Source: Meconema thalassinum (Eukaryota > Arthropoda > Insecta > Orthoptera > Tettigoniidae). Taken from it: a stretch of 64,000 bases of DNA. The DNA is taken from the NCBI GenBank assembly GCA_946902985.2, contig OX336398.1, positions 228,495,556 to 228,559,555 on the forward strand, given 5' to 3'. Shown in pieces: positions 52,231 through 62,343 of this stretch. How positions within the stretch are numbered: position 1 is the stretch's first letter; each line of letters starts with the position of its first letter. The position numbers and the translations under genes were made by a program. The notes under the pieces are model-generated. The model worked only from the letters and a program-made list of their open reading frames with translations. It was not told the origin of the DNA and ran no database searches.

Positions 52231-52575
52231 TATTAACAACAACAACAACAACAACAACATTTTGCGGATTCGGTTGCGTAGTTGGTAGCATGCTGAGCTT
52301 CTATGCCCAAGATTGCGGGTTCAAACCCGGCCGATGTCGTCGGATTTTTTAAGAGCGATAACAATCCCTCAGTATGCCTTCCTTCGGAGGGGAAGTAAAT
52401 CCGGCGGTCCCATGTCATAGATTTATGGCATGTTAAAGAACCTTCCACTAATTACACCTGTGTGAGGCTAAATTATATTGGTTAAGAATGTAAACAACGC
52501 TCTTAGGTTCCTACGTTCATTGCCAAGAGCCGACTGTGGTGGCGTCTAGTAGCAAAGTTCTGAACTAGTAGTCGT
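52231..52575 (+). repeat. tRNA-derived SINE (CTTCGGTGG family), tandem unit 2
   Basis: Direct repeat of 51889-52230 with a longer AAC run (52236-52257) and box B GCGGGTTCAAACCCGG. Head-to-tail arrangement with the AAC run included points to tandem duplication or recombination, not two separate insertions. Confidence 0.75.
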
Positions 52576-52669
52576 TGATAGTGGCGTTTGGCGGCAAAAG
52601 TAGGAACTATTTGAAAAATTCAAAGTCTGCAGTCCTTACTTGAATAAAAAAAACAGACATCACACACTA

Positions 52670-52768
52670 ATGCAGTCATCACAATTAACACCGGTTATCA
52701 GACAGATTATACACACACCCAAAGTACACGGGGCTACATGACCGCGTTGTCGCAGCCCCTGAACTGAG
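52670..52768 (-). repeat. Dispersed repeat D1 fragment
   Basis: On the minus strand GTACTTTGGGTGTGTGTATA, ATCTGTCTGATAACC and GTGATGACTGCATTAGTGTG, as in D1. Confidence 0.5.
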
Positions 52769-52769
52769 G

Positions 52770-53040
52770 AACCAACCAACCAACAAATTTATTGTAACAG
52801 ATCTGGTTTTTGAAATTTTACTGTGTGAGCCTCTGGTACAAAAATATTTATAGTAGGCTATCTTCTATTATGACAAAACCAGATAATTATTAAGTTGTAT
52901 GATAATACACAGTTACTTCTCCTCTACCACGCTGGAGAAGGTCTCAATGTGACCGAAGCCGGTACTGTTTAATGTGCAATATATTGACTTAAGGCAATAA
53001 AGAGTTTATTATAATATTCTCACCTCGGTCTACCCCTACA
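52770..53040. other. Unassigned spacer
   Basis: No gene recognised. Confidence 0.3.
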
Positions 53041-53147
53041 GTTTTAACTTAGACCCTCCATGCCTCCCTGTCCTGAACTAATCTTTTCATCTCTACATAG
53101 CCACCAGAACCTTATATCTGAGGCAATCTAACATATTCTAACCTTCA

Positions 53148-53766
53148 TGGCTGGATGCGTGGCTCAGCGGTGACGTTCTCGCTTGCTGTTCTCAAGGTTG
53201 CAGGATCGAATCCTGGCGCAGCCAGTTGGCATTCCAGGGTGCCCAAAGGCGAGGGAGCCGTGTCAGTAGATTTACTGGCACGTTAAAGATCCCCTTCGAG
53301 GCAAAATTCCGACACCCCGGTGGCTCTAAAAGCCGCAATTGTTAAAAGGTATGTAACTTTACTTACTGCTTTTTGTGGTTATCAGGGCCGTGGTGGTAAT
53401 TATTACCATAAGGGAGAGCCAACTTGTATCATTAAATTCCATATAATTTATTTTCTTCCATCCATGAACACCTTAATCAGATATCGCTTTATATATAAAA
53501 TAAACAGGGGAAAGAATTCAATAATGATCCTACCTCTTTAGCACGGAATAAACATCTCAATAATCATCCCTCATGGAATTCAAAACTCAACTGATCTAAC
53601 ATCCTAGCATAGAATAATCTGAATGGAATAACAAAATCAAACATATAAGAAAAACAAACTAGATACTATGTCCACAGATGTGAAAATCTATAGCTATGAA
53701 CAAAAGTACATGCAAAAGAACATGTAACCTCATAGGGTTACAGGTAGGTAAACCGAATAGCATTAT
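53148..53766 (+). repeat. tRNA-derived SINE inserted in the LINE, plus unassigned tail
   Basis: Head GGATGCGTGGCTCAGCGGTG, box B GCAGGATCGAATCCTGGCGC, body CACGTTAAAGATCCCC and CACCCCGGTGGCTCTAAAAG (to about 53345). The remaining 420 bp to the ATTATTATTA tail are not recognised. CTAACC occurs at both borders (53142-53147 and 53761-53766). Confidence 0.6.
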
Positions 53767-54306
53767 TGTAATTATTATTACTAACCTTCGTCTACCCCTA
53801 CGGTTCTTATCCCCAACCCTTCCTTCCACATCTAAATTTTCTATTCATGGGGATCTAATTTCGTTTCCTACCAACCTATCCCTTCTTTTCATTAGCTGTC
53901 ACCACAAACATCTCTCCTCTCCCACTCGTCTTAATACCTCTTCATTTGTAACTCTATCTACCCATCTGATCTTCATCATTCTCCTGTAATACCACATTTC
54001 AAATAATTCTATTCTTGTCTTTTCTAATGCGTCAACATTCCAAGTTTCACTTCTATAGAGCGCCACGCACCAGACAAAGGCTCTCAAAAATGACTTCCTA
54101 ATACCTAAATCTATATTCGATGACAATAGATTACAATTCTGTGGAAATGGAAAGGCCTACCTACTTTTCATATCCTCTTTACTTCGTCCATCACTGCTTA
54201 TTTTGCTTCCCAAGTAACAGAAGACTCCTACTTCCTTTAGCATTTCACCAGCCAATTTGAAGTCCAAAGGGCTTTCTGATTTATTTCGGCTTCATTCCAA
54301 TATTTT

Positions 54307-54362
54307 TAGCCTATTTTCAATTTTGAAAAAATAGGCTTATGAGATCACCTTTTGTCCGTGTG

Positions 54363-54401
<39 letters not shown>

Positions 54402-55828
54402 TTCGTGTGTGTGTCCCCCCTAATAAAATCGAAACGGCTGGAGCGTTTTCAATGAAACTCGGGAAGTTCATAGCACTATTCCCGGCGACCTCGACCGTGC
54501 CCTTCAAATTTTGTTACGTCTCTCCAATCCAACATGGCGGCTGTGCGAAATATTTCACTAGCATTCGATATCTCCGAAACTATTACCGATATCGCCCTGA
54601 AATTGTGTACGGTGATAAAGGGCACTACTAGAAGTTCACCTATGAGACTTTTGAAAACCTGGTGACTACAAAACCAACATGGCGGCCAAGCGAAGTTGAG
54701 ATATTTAATTAGACTTTTCTCGCGATTTGACTATATAAATGTAATGAAACTTGGTACAGCAAATGTTTATACACATTGTAATGCACTGGAGTCTAATTTA
54801 GTTCAATTGTTTACATAACCTCAAAATGGCGGCTGTGCCAAATATTTCACTGACATTCTATATCTCCGAAACTATTACTGATATCACCCTGCAATTTTGT
54901 ACGGTGATAAAGGGTACTGATAGAGGTATACCTATGTATATTTCATAAACCTGTAAAGTACGAAACGAACATGGCGACCAAGCGAATTTAAAATATTTTA
55001 ATAGACTTTTCTCGTGATTTAACTCTCTGAGCGGAGTGAAACTTGGTACAGTAATTGATTTTGCAGATTGTAATGCACTGCCATCTAATTTAATTCAATT
55101 GCTTACATAACCTCAAGATGGCGGCTGTGCGAAATTTTAAAATTAAGTTTTAATTTCTTGTGTCGTAATCATGCGATCAAAGTGAAAGTTTGAATAATGA
55201 ACCTAGGCAATAATTGTCCTTGAATGGTACATAACTCTATGGCCTATACACATAACACTCCTAAATGGTGAGCTCCCGAAATATTTAGACGGTTCTCAAT
55301 ATCTATGAATCTTTTACAGCAACCAAACTGAATTTTTTAATGTTCATAGAGACTATGAACATATGTTCACCTATAGGACTTTCAGGAACCTGGTGAGCAC
55401 AAATCCAACATGGCGGCGACGCGAAGTATAAATATTTAAATGGACGTTTCTCGCGAATTAACTATCCGAGTACCGTGAAACGTTGCACGTTAAATGCTTA
55501 TACAAATGTTGATCCACTGGCATCTAATTTATTTCAATGGTTTGCATTATCACAAGATGGCTGCTGTGCGTAATTTTAAAATCTCGTTTTTACTTCTTGT
55601 TGTCTAATCATGCGATTGAAGTTTGAATACCACACGTACACAATAATCTTAATGTAATAGTACAAAAATAAAAATCCAACCTGGCGACCATCTGAAATAT
55701 TTAGACGGTTCTCAATATCTACGAATCTGTTACAGCAATTAAACTGAAATTTTGTATGTTGATTGTGGCAGTTAACATAAGTAGGATATATGAAAATAGG
55801 CTGTATAGTTCTTCACGGAACTACTTGT
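54307..55828 (+). mobile_element. HINE-like non-autonomous element, copy E (clean insertion)
   Basis: 1522 bp inserted between two Ts of the LINE; the uninterrupted LINE at 29535-29560 reads CAATATTTTTGTTTTACATT, showing the empty site. Starts TAGCCTATTTTCAATTTTGA with the inverted copy AAAAAATAGGCTTA, then GT repeats (54357-54412) and a C run, a core of repeated blocks (CAACATGGCGGC, TTTAATTAGACTTTTCTCGC), and ends GAAAATAGGCTGTATAGTTC then TTCACGGAACTACTTGT, where TAGTTC/GAACTA can pair. TT insertion without further duplication and a 3' hairpin match Helentron-type (DINE-1-like) elements. Confidence 0.75.
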
Positions 55829-56177
55829 TGTTTATATTTATTAATTTTTATCATGAATTCTTTCCTCATGACAAAAACCATATAATTTAAAAACTACGGT
55901 ATTCCAAATCCCTTGCTGTGTCAGCTTAGATGACGATGTAATCAGCAAATCTCACAGTCGAAATTATTTCTCCTGGAATCTTTGCTCCTACTTTATTATT
56001 TTCTCCAATTTCCTTTATTGCTTGTTCAATGTAAGGATTGAAAAGTATTGGTGATAAGTTGCAGCCTTGCCTTACGCCTTTCTGAATACCAGCTTCTCTC
56101 TCAAGTCCTTCAGCCCCAATGACTGCTGTCTGGTTTCTGTATAGATTGTAGGGTACCCTCCTATCCCTCTACTTTAT

Positions 56178-56552
56178 TGTACACGGTGGGTGAGTGGTTA
56201 ACGTGTCGGATTACCAACCTCAAGCTTGCAGGTTTGCCCCTGGCCGTGGTAAGTGATTTTTGAAATGCGACAAAAATCACGACATGGATGTCATACGTTA
56301 TTGGCATATTAAAGAACCCATTTGAATTCAGTAGGCCGTGTTCAATGGCAAAATTAATCTCGGGATTTTCCGCCAACACAAAGTTCCTCCATTCTCTACT
56401 AGAAAGCGCTGTAGTGTCATGGAGCTTTGATATCTAACCTCCTTGACTTTCATAGCGTTCAAAGGAACGACAAAATTCGACATGCAAGCTATCCTCTGGG
56501 TGTCAGTTAACAAAGCTTGCACCAGGCTCCGAGGCCATACAATATTATTATT
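56178..56552 (+). repeat. tRNA-derived SINE (ACGGTGGGTGAG family), copy 2
   Basis: ACACGGTGGGTGAGTGGTTA through TTTGAATTCAGTAGGCCGTG to GAGGCCATACAATATTATTA, matching 36150-36545. TTATTGT flanks it on both sides (about 56172-56178 and 56557-56563). Confidence 0.75.
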
Positions 56553-56566
56553 ACTATTATTGTTAA

Positions 56567-56895
56567 CATGGTCTCGGTGACATATTCGGTAGCATGCTGA
56601 ACTGCTGTGCTCAAGATCGCGGGTTCAAACACAGCCGAAGTCATTGCATTTTTAAGAGCGTTAAAATTCTTGAGTATGCCTTCCTTTGTAGGGAAAGTAA
56701 ATCTGGCGGGCCCATGTCATAGAATTATGGCATGTAAAAGAACCTACCACTACAATTGGAAGTGTGTAGGTAAATTTGTAGGTTATTTGGTTAGAAACGC
56801 TCTGTCAAGTTCCAACGTTCGTTGCAAGGTGTCAGGGACAGTGGCATTTGTGGTAGCCAAAGTTGGAACTACTTGAACTTGATGAGGAGCCTACA
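56567..56895 (+). repeat. tRNA-derived SINE (CTTCGGTGG family), fourth copy
   Basis: GGTCTCGGTGACATATTCGG, GCGGGTTCAAACACAGCC, TCATAGAATTATGGCATGTA and the body end AAAGTTGGAACTACTTGAAC. It follows the previous SINE directly. Confidence 0.7.
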
Positions 56896-57690
56896 GGCGT
56901 TCAGTTAATATACCGCGCTAAGACCATTGGCTGCAATTCAGATATACAAATGTAAAAGAGCCTTATGCATACCATCCTAAAAAGGCAAAGAATAAATGAG
57001 TGAATGAATGAATCAATCAATCAATCAATTAATATTAATTATTTTCTTACTCTCCAAATATCTTTCTTGTTTTCTTATGTTCTATTTTTCATTATTTGTT
57101 CCCTCTTCTCTATTTATTTCTGTTTATTTCTTTCTCTGTGTTACGTTTTTCAATCTCTTCCGTGCTTCCAGCTTTGCATTCGTTTGTCTCTCTTTTTCTT
57201 TCTTTCTTTCTTTCTTTCTTTTTCTCGTTCGTTCTTTCAATCTCCTTCACTTTCCTTAGCTTACGTGCCCTCAATGCTGCCCTTTCTTCTTTCAGCTCTC
57301 TTGTATGTCGCATATACTGTATAAGCAGGAAGTGATATGGCTTGTGGTACACACTGTACCCTTGTAGAGGGAGACGTGGCCTCATCCCTTCATCCCCTGC
57401 TCGGCTTACACTGGACAAGTGTTGACAAGTACTTTGCCACCACAACCACCCTTTGACATGTCACTAGCCTATAAATGTAATTTGGTATGCAACCTCTGTG
57501 TGTGTGAACAAAACTAAACGTCAGACAGAGGTACAGAGGAGTGCAAATTAATAGACTCAACGCCATTTTTTCCATAATTAATATACGTTTCACGGCTTAA
57601 TTCACTAAATATGTTTCCAAGGCGGTGTAATTACTTCCAATGTCGAACCAAGAGTCTAAATTATATATATTTTTTTAAGAAACTCAAAGT
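56896..57690. other. Unassigned region with CT-rich simple repeat
   Basis: 57040-57330 is pyrimidine-rich, with a TTTC run at 57198-57224. Overlapping open frames on both strands reflect this composition. No gene recognised. Confidence 0.4.
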
Positions 57691-57706
57691 AAATGATTGT
57701 TTAGAA

Positions 57707-58249
57707 CAGGGGTTCTCAACCTGTCGAACCATTTCAGGGGGTACGCGGCAGGCCATCCTTCTACTCGATCCACATGCGCAGTGAGCTTCGTGCCGTGACT
57801 AATGTGTGAGTTATTTATGGCGCGTGTATTTGAACTCCACAAAGAATTGCATCTTTTCTTTACCGAGCACAATTCTAATTTATCATCAGTACACAGTGAC
57901 TGGGGTCGGTTTTTAAAATTGGCCTATTTAAGTGATATTTTTGAAAAACTGAACATTTGGAATAAGTGTATGCAAGGTAGTGTTTCTGATATGTTCAATG
58001 TTGAAATGAAAACTAACGCAATGATTGCAAAAATCACCCTTTGGGAAAAGGAACTGAAAAACAACAACTATATTTTGTTTTATTAAAATATCTTTCCTTA
58101 TAAAATTACAAAGGTTAAACCATACTAACTAAATACCTTTTACATTTTTAATAGCCATTATTACTACCTAAGAAAGGTTAGTAGGGGGTACGCAGGATGT
58201 TTAAATTTTTAAAAGGGGTACGATGGTTGAAAAATGTTGAGAACCCCTG
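57707..58249 (+). mobile_element. hAT-Charlie-type deletion derivative
   Basis: 543 bp; CAGGGGTTCTCAACCTGTCG at the left and, read backwards, CAGGGGTTCTCAACATTTTT at the right, plus subterminal GGGGGTACGC motifs at both ends. A perfect 8-bp duplication GTTTAGAA flanks it (57699-57706, 58250-58257). The CAGGGGTTCTCAACC end is a well-known hAT-Charlie terminus. Inserted in the dispersed repeat shared with 50825. Confidence 0.9.
57802..58086 (+). pseudogene. hAT (ZBED5/SCAND3-like) transposase fragment
   Basis: 94-aa open frame; RVFELHKELHLFFTEHNSNL and DWGRFLKLAYLSDIFEKLN match a segment from the middle of hAT-Charlie transposases of the ZBED5/SCAND3/EPM2AIP1 group (the helical region before the last catalytic acidic residue). 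Neither the BED zinc finger nor the C-terminal hATC dimerisation region is present, so it is an internally deleted, inactive copy whose ends could still be moved by an autonomous relative. Confidence 0.75.
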
Positions 58250-58257
58250 GTTTAGAA

Positions 58258-58640
58258 TGTCCACTAACAGAGAAGTTTCGCTACTGCAAAATGCCACACG
58301 TTTCGTTTTGATTGCATCATTCTACTTTTCGTGCGGATTTAGAGCAGAGGGTTTTGAGTCATTTTTCTGATGATCCGTTCTGGAACTATTCAAAGATTCA
58401 TGATTCAGGGATTGAAATCACCTAACTTAGAGGGTATATTCCAAAGTCAATGAAAAATAGAAAACGGATCCAGCTCAGGTATCCTCTGGAATCTGAAAGT
58501 TTCCAGACGCAATTTCTTATGGGATAAGGTGTAAGTCTACGGAGGGGAAAGCATTACTAAGTAGAGTAATAAAAGATAATAAGTGTTGGTCAATAAAATG
58601 ATTTTGAATAAAAGATTTAGATTCTTTATTTGATTTTAAT
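58258..58640 (+). repeat. Dispersed repeat shared with 50825-51135
   Basis: GATTGAAATCACCTAACTTA, ACGGATCCAGCTCAGGTATC and TTTCTTATGGGAT parallel the other copy. Confidence 0.6.
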
Positions 58641-58687
58641 AACATTATGGAGTTTGAAGCCATTTTTCAGTGTTACCGTAGTAAACT

Positions 58688-59215
58688 AAAGTTTGGTGCT
58701 TTTCAGTCGGTCAACACGAATGTACCCAAAAGAGATGGATTATTCCCTAATCCTGAAAAAGGTTACCTGAGGTGTATTTATTAATCTCATGGATTTTTAT
58801 CATTTTAAATCATCCAGTTGACTTCGTCGTTACGTTACGGCGACATCACGAAATGTACCGAGAATTCACTGAGGTGTGTGACGTGATAGTACCGCTTGGT
58901 GCATGTGTACTGAGTTCACTGGTGAGCTCTGGCGTTACGAGACGGCAACGGCACGACGAGCGTGACGTCATCCAGCCAGCTCGCTCCTTTCACCGCGCGC
59001 TCCAGCTCCCTCATGACTTGTAACTTTCTAGCGTTCTGATTGTTTCTTGATCATCTAACATGTCCAGCCGTTTTAGCATTTTTCAGCATTTGTAGCATTG
59101 AAAATGATATAAAGTCCAGTCTTTCAGACTGAGAGTCTCTTTTTTTTCAGGATTAGTGCATAACCCAACTCTTTTGGGTACATTCGTGTTGACCGACTGA
59201 AAAGCACCAAACTTT
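58688..59215. mobile_element. MITE-like element with about 75-bp TIRs
   Basis: AAAGTTTGGTGCTTTTCAGT, CGGTCAACACGAATGTACCC, AAAAGAG and then AATCCTGAAAAA at the left are mirrored at the right end (59215 backwards). The 528 bp hold no transposase; the middle is GC-richer (58895-59010), with many CG dinucleotides. I could not define a target duplication or superfamily. Confidence 0.75.
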
Positions 59216-59529
59216 TGTTTTGATTCTAATAGTTTGCACACATATGTATATTTTCTAACAAAAATACTTCTGAAACCGCTGAGCTTACATTCGGTCAGTA
59301 TTTACTCTGGGCGAACATGCAGGGTCACCGAAAAATAATGCCAATATTTCAAACAATGATAGCACCGAAACCCTTTATGTTAAACGTGTAATTCTTTCTC
59401 TGAACGCCAGCTGGTTAAAATAAGTTTTGTTTTGGAGGGGACGTGACCTTGCTATGCGCACAGTAGATGCGCAGTAGTCAAGGTCGGCCGGGAGCGCGCG
59501 TGCCAATGACTGCACCGCCCGATTAAATG

Positions 59530-59615
59530 CACCTGATTACAAAGCTGTCATTCGATGGTTTAATCTGTTTAAGGAAACAGGGACTGTAGAGAAAAAATCT
59601 AGGCCAGGCCGACCA
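59530..59615 (+). pseudogene. Mariner-like transposase HTH fragment
   Basis: Encodes DYKAVIRWFNLFKETGTVEK followed by KSRPGRPP, the second helix-turn-helix and GRP linker of insect mariner-like transposases. No start codon or catalytic core. The partner C-terminal fragment is on the other strand directly downstream. Confidence 0.65.
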
Positions 59616-59639
59616 CCAGCATCAGCATTGAACGCACGC

Positions 59640-59795
59640 TTTTCCAATGACTGGATTGGTACATGCAATCATTTCAGGAGTAACTGTCAAGATTGCGCCA
59701 GAAATTCGCTCCCGCAGGTGATCCAAATCCCGAATTTCTTCTGCATACACAATGTTTTTAATGTACCCCCAGAAAAAAATCCAAAGGGGCGAGGT
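59640..59795 (-). pseudogene. Mariner-like transposase C-terminal fragment
   Basis: Minus-strand reading gives PLWIFFWGYIKNIVYAEEIR and DLDHLRERISGAI, the end of the same transposase type as at 140-513 (the FYLWGTLK region there). It is opposite in orientation to the HTH piece in the same element. Confidence 0.65.
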
Positions 59796-60227
59796 CGGGA
59801 CTTCATTGGCGCGCGCATCCCCGGCCGACCTTGGCTACTGCGCATCTAGTGTACGCATACAAAGGTCACGTCCCCTCTAAAATAAAACTTACTTTAACCA
59901 GCTGTCGTTCAGTGAAAGAATTACACGTTTAACATAAAGGGGTTCGGTGCCTCCATTTTTTTAAATGTTGGCATTATTTTTCGATGACCCTGTTATTAGC
60001 ACCAATGATATACGTAACATTCCCAATATAGGCTACACAGCCAGCCCAAAAAAAAAAAAAAAAGATACGAGCCTTACAGTAGTCGCATATGATGTGTAAC
60101 ATCTGACATGTTATCCTACTCGTATACTACGCAGCTTGGACATTCTTAAAAATGTTAATTTACACTCCATTTTCATACTGGTACTATGATGAATGTATAG
60201 ATTGAATTCGAGATATACTGTGACATT

Positions 60228-60422
60228 TGTGGCGCAGCGGTCAAGCTGTTAGTCTCTCACCAAGGTAGACCGGGTTTGGTTCCCGGTCAATACATGTGAG
60301 ATTTTTGAATTGAAATGCCATGTCCTATGGTTCGCATTCCACGTCAAAGGGAGGTACCGTGGATCATCATCGTGAGATTAACGGACACGCAAAACTACAA
60401 GCTTCCTTCCTTCCTTCCTTTA
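60228..60422 (+). repeat. tRNA-derived SINE (CAAGGTAGA family), copy 2
   Basis: GTGGCGCAGCGGTCAAGCTG (box A region), CACCAAGGTAGACCGGGTTT, GGTTCCCGGTCAATACATGT (box B region), CATGTCCTATGGTTCGCATT, CCACGT, and a CCTT tail at 60403-60420. Better preserved than the copy at 2186. Confidence 0.8.
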
Positions 60423-60905
60423 ACATTAATAATTCATAATAACAAAGCGACACACACCGTCGACAGTACTTTCAAATACTGTGAGCACATTCCTCAGTAA
60501 CTATAACATTCATTAATCTCAAGGCTCTCATACAGTTCGTCGTAAACAATCAAAACATGGTTTCCTACAATCATGAAATGACCTAGTCTCACATATGATG
60601 AAAATACAGCTTTTATTCCACTCATATAACAATATTCTGTTATGCATTTAATATTTGACTACTCACCCACAGCTTAACAATAATGCCGCTTACTTAAATG
60701 TTATTTGTCGTCTTTGTCCTACCCCATGTGATATTCAACCTTGAACGTGAAGCTTCATAAACTGCTCAATGACAAATGAAAGTCGGTGAAACATTTGCCA
60801 CTGTGCTCGTCAAACCAGTGCCTGCTAAATGCACTGCCTACTGTATTGCCATAACATTCTAGCACTACAGAGCACACGCTGCCTTGTTTCCAATTCACAC
60901 ATTTT
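60423..60905. other. Unassigned spacer
   Basis: AT-rich; no gene recognised. Confidence 0.4.
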
Positions 60906-60919
60906 CAATTGTACATCCA

Positions 60920-61052
60920 GCTGGCAGTGCGTCTTCACTTCCGTCCTATCCACTTCCGCCTGATCCACTTCCGCCCGATTTACTTCCGTCCCATTTTTCT
61001 GGCAGTGCGTCTTCACTTCCGTCCGATCCACTTCCGTTCGATACACTTCCAC
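60920..61052. repeat. 15-bp minisatellite rich in ACTTCCG
   Basis: Units like CCACTTCCGYCYGAT repeat seven to eight times, interrupted by a second-order repeat TGGCAGTGCGTCTTCACTTC (60921 and 61001). Each unit holds ACTTCCG, the reverse of the ETS-family core CGGAAGT. On the minus strand an open frame reads a pentapeptide repeat (RTEVD), probably a by-product. Confidence 0.8.
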
Positions 61053-61162
61053 CCTGGAAAAGGGTGTACCTAATGGATGTGGTACATCCTAAGGGATTTA
61101 GACAGAATGAGGTTTCGGGCACAAGAGGTGATAATGAAGGACAGTGCGGGAAAAGACCAAAA

Positions 61163-62299
61163 TGTTAAGATTTAGATTTAAATGATATTTATTTAATATA
61201 AAGCAAATATATTGCAGGGAATGAATAGCTTCAAGGAAATTGCTTAAAAATTGACAATAAAAAATAGTAACAATTAAAAAGTACTTGTTTCTCCAGGAAA
61301 CGTAAATAGAGCAGTAACTAACTTTAAAGGATTAAATATAAAATTACTGAAAAAGAAGCATAATAATTTAAATTCATCCCAGAGTGGATTAAAACAAAAT
61401 ACTCTTCTGACGGAAAGAATCCGGGCAGAGTGTAAGAAGTGAAAGGGTTACCACCTCTTCTAATGTACGATACAGGAAGTATCAGATCTCCTTAACCATC
61501 TTCCGAAGGTAGGCCGGCTGCCGGAGGTCATCAGTAGCTGGCGGTAATTTAGTGCGCCCGCTCGGGCTAGTGCGAGGTCAGTCAGGCATACTCCAGGGTT
61601 CCGGGTTCGGAACTAGAGTTGGTGATGGTAGATTCTCCTTAAAAAAGCGACCAGCATAGAGAGGCTCTTGGTAATACCTCCCGCGGCTGGTGAAGTGATG
61701 TCCTTAGAATCAAGATTTGCAGAGTAGATCCGTGTTGAAGATTTTGGTTGAAGTGCAGGCTGATGAATTTAGACTGCCCGGCCAGGCAGCCAGGTCCAGC
61801 AGAGAGATTATGCCGGCGGAGAAGAGACTCCGGCAGCAAGAGGTACCCCGAGAGGGCAGTAACCCCAGCAGGTATGACGTGAGCAGGTGTGATCAGTTGA
61901 GAAGAGTGGACGAGAGTAGACACTGTAGGCCGGGAGACCTAAGGCTATATAGCGGTAGTGACGTCAGCGCGCCGAACCTTCTAGCATGAAGGTGTGGCGA
62001 GAGAGCAGCCAATCACAGCACAGCCCCATGCACATTGCGAGCGTTACCGCTGGAGAGAGCTCAGTACTCGTGAGAAAATGTGACGGTATGGTACGTCTAG
62101 AAAGACACTACAGAAAAAAGGTGAGTTGACATGAATATTACAGAAAAGCAATTAAATTGAAACACCAATATTAAACAAATCAGAACACCGCGTTCAGACT
62201 GCAATTCACGAAATTAAAAATAATGGGGCAGAAAAATTGAACGTGTGTTTCACACCGTAAGGGAAACATAGCCAACAAAAAACATTCGCAAAGCGAACA
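61163..62299 (-). repeat. 3' LTR of a BEL/Pao retrotransposon
   Basis: On the minus strand this starts TGTTCGCTTTGCG just after the pol gene and ends CTTAACA at 61163, giving TG...CA with TGTT/AACA ends, 1137 bp. It contains GATTGG (CCAAT-like), CTATATAG (about 61944-61951, TATA) and AATAAA (61188-61193 complement). The 5' LTR lies beyond the window, so the length and borders are inferred from one copy. GC-richer (61490-62080) than the flanks. Confidence 0.65.
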
Positions 62300-62343
62300 T
62301 GCTGGGAGGGGCGAGAAAAAATTGCAGTAAGAAAGCGCAGAAG

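Larger units (their letters stand above)
53040..56165 (-). pseudogene. RTE-like LINE with RT domain, broken by two insertions
   Basis: Same LINE family as 28915-29700, minus strand, in three pieces: 56165-55829, 54306-53767 and 53147-53040. The first piece encodes part of the reverse transcriptase (IQKGVRQGCNLSPILFN, then TVRFADYIVI, where the usual FADD centre reads FADY), so the catalytic centre is mutated. The second piece encodes the post-RT region (LYRSETWNVDALEKTRIE, RWVDRVTNEEVLRRVGEERC). The third is the 3' end. A SINE with an ATT-rich tail fills 53148-53766, apparently with a CTAACC duplication, and HINE-like copy E fills 54307-55828. The LINE is 5' truncated at about 56165. Confidence 0.75.
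59320..59992. mobile_element. Mariner-like element with 190-bp TIRs and rearranged interior
   Basis: CAGGGTCACCGAAAAATAAT at 59320 is mirrored by the end at 59992; the similarity continues for about 190 bp each side, including GGGACGTGACCTT and GATGCGCAGTAG. The 290-bp interior carries a plus-strand transposase N-terminal piece (59530-59615) and a minus-strand C-terminal piece (59795-59640), so the inside is inverted or fused from two copies. Confidence 0.75.

Noticed and set aside
52233..52448. 71-aa minus-strand frame ending in Cys run
   Set aside because: Reverse reading of the SINE and its AAC run.
57004..57445. Overlapping Phe/Ser-rich and Lys/Glu-rich frames
   Set aside because: Composition artefact of the CT-rich simple repeat on both strands.
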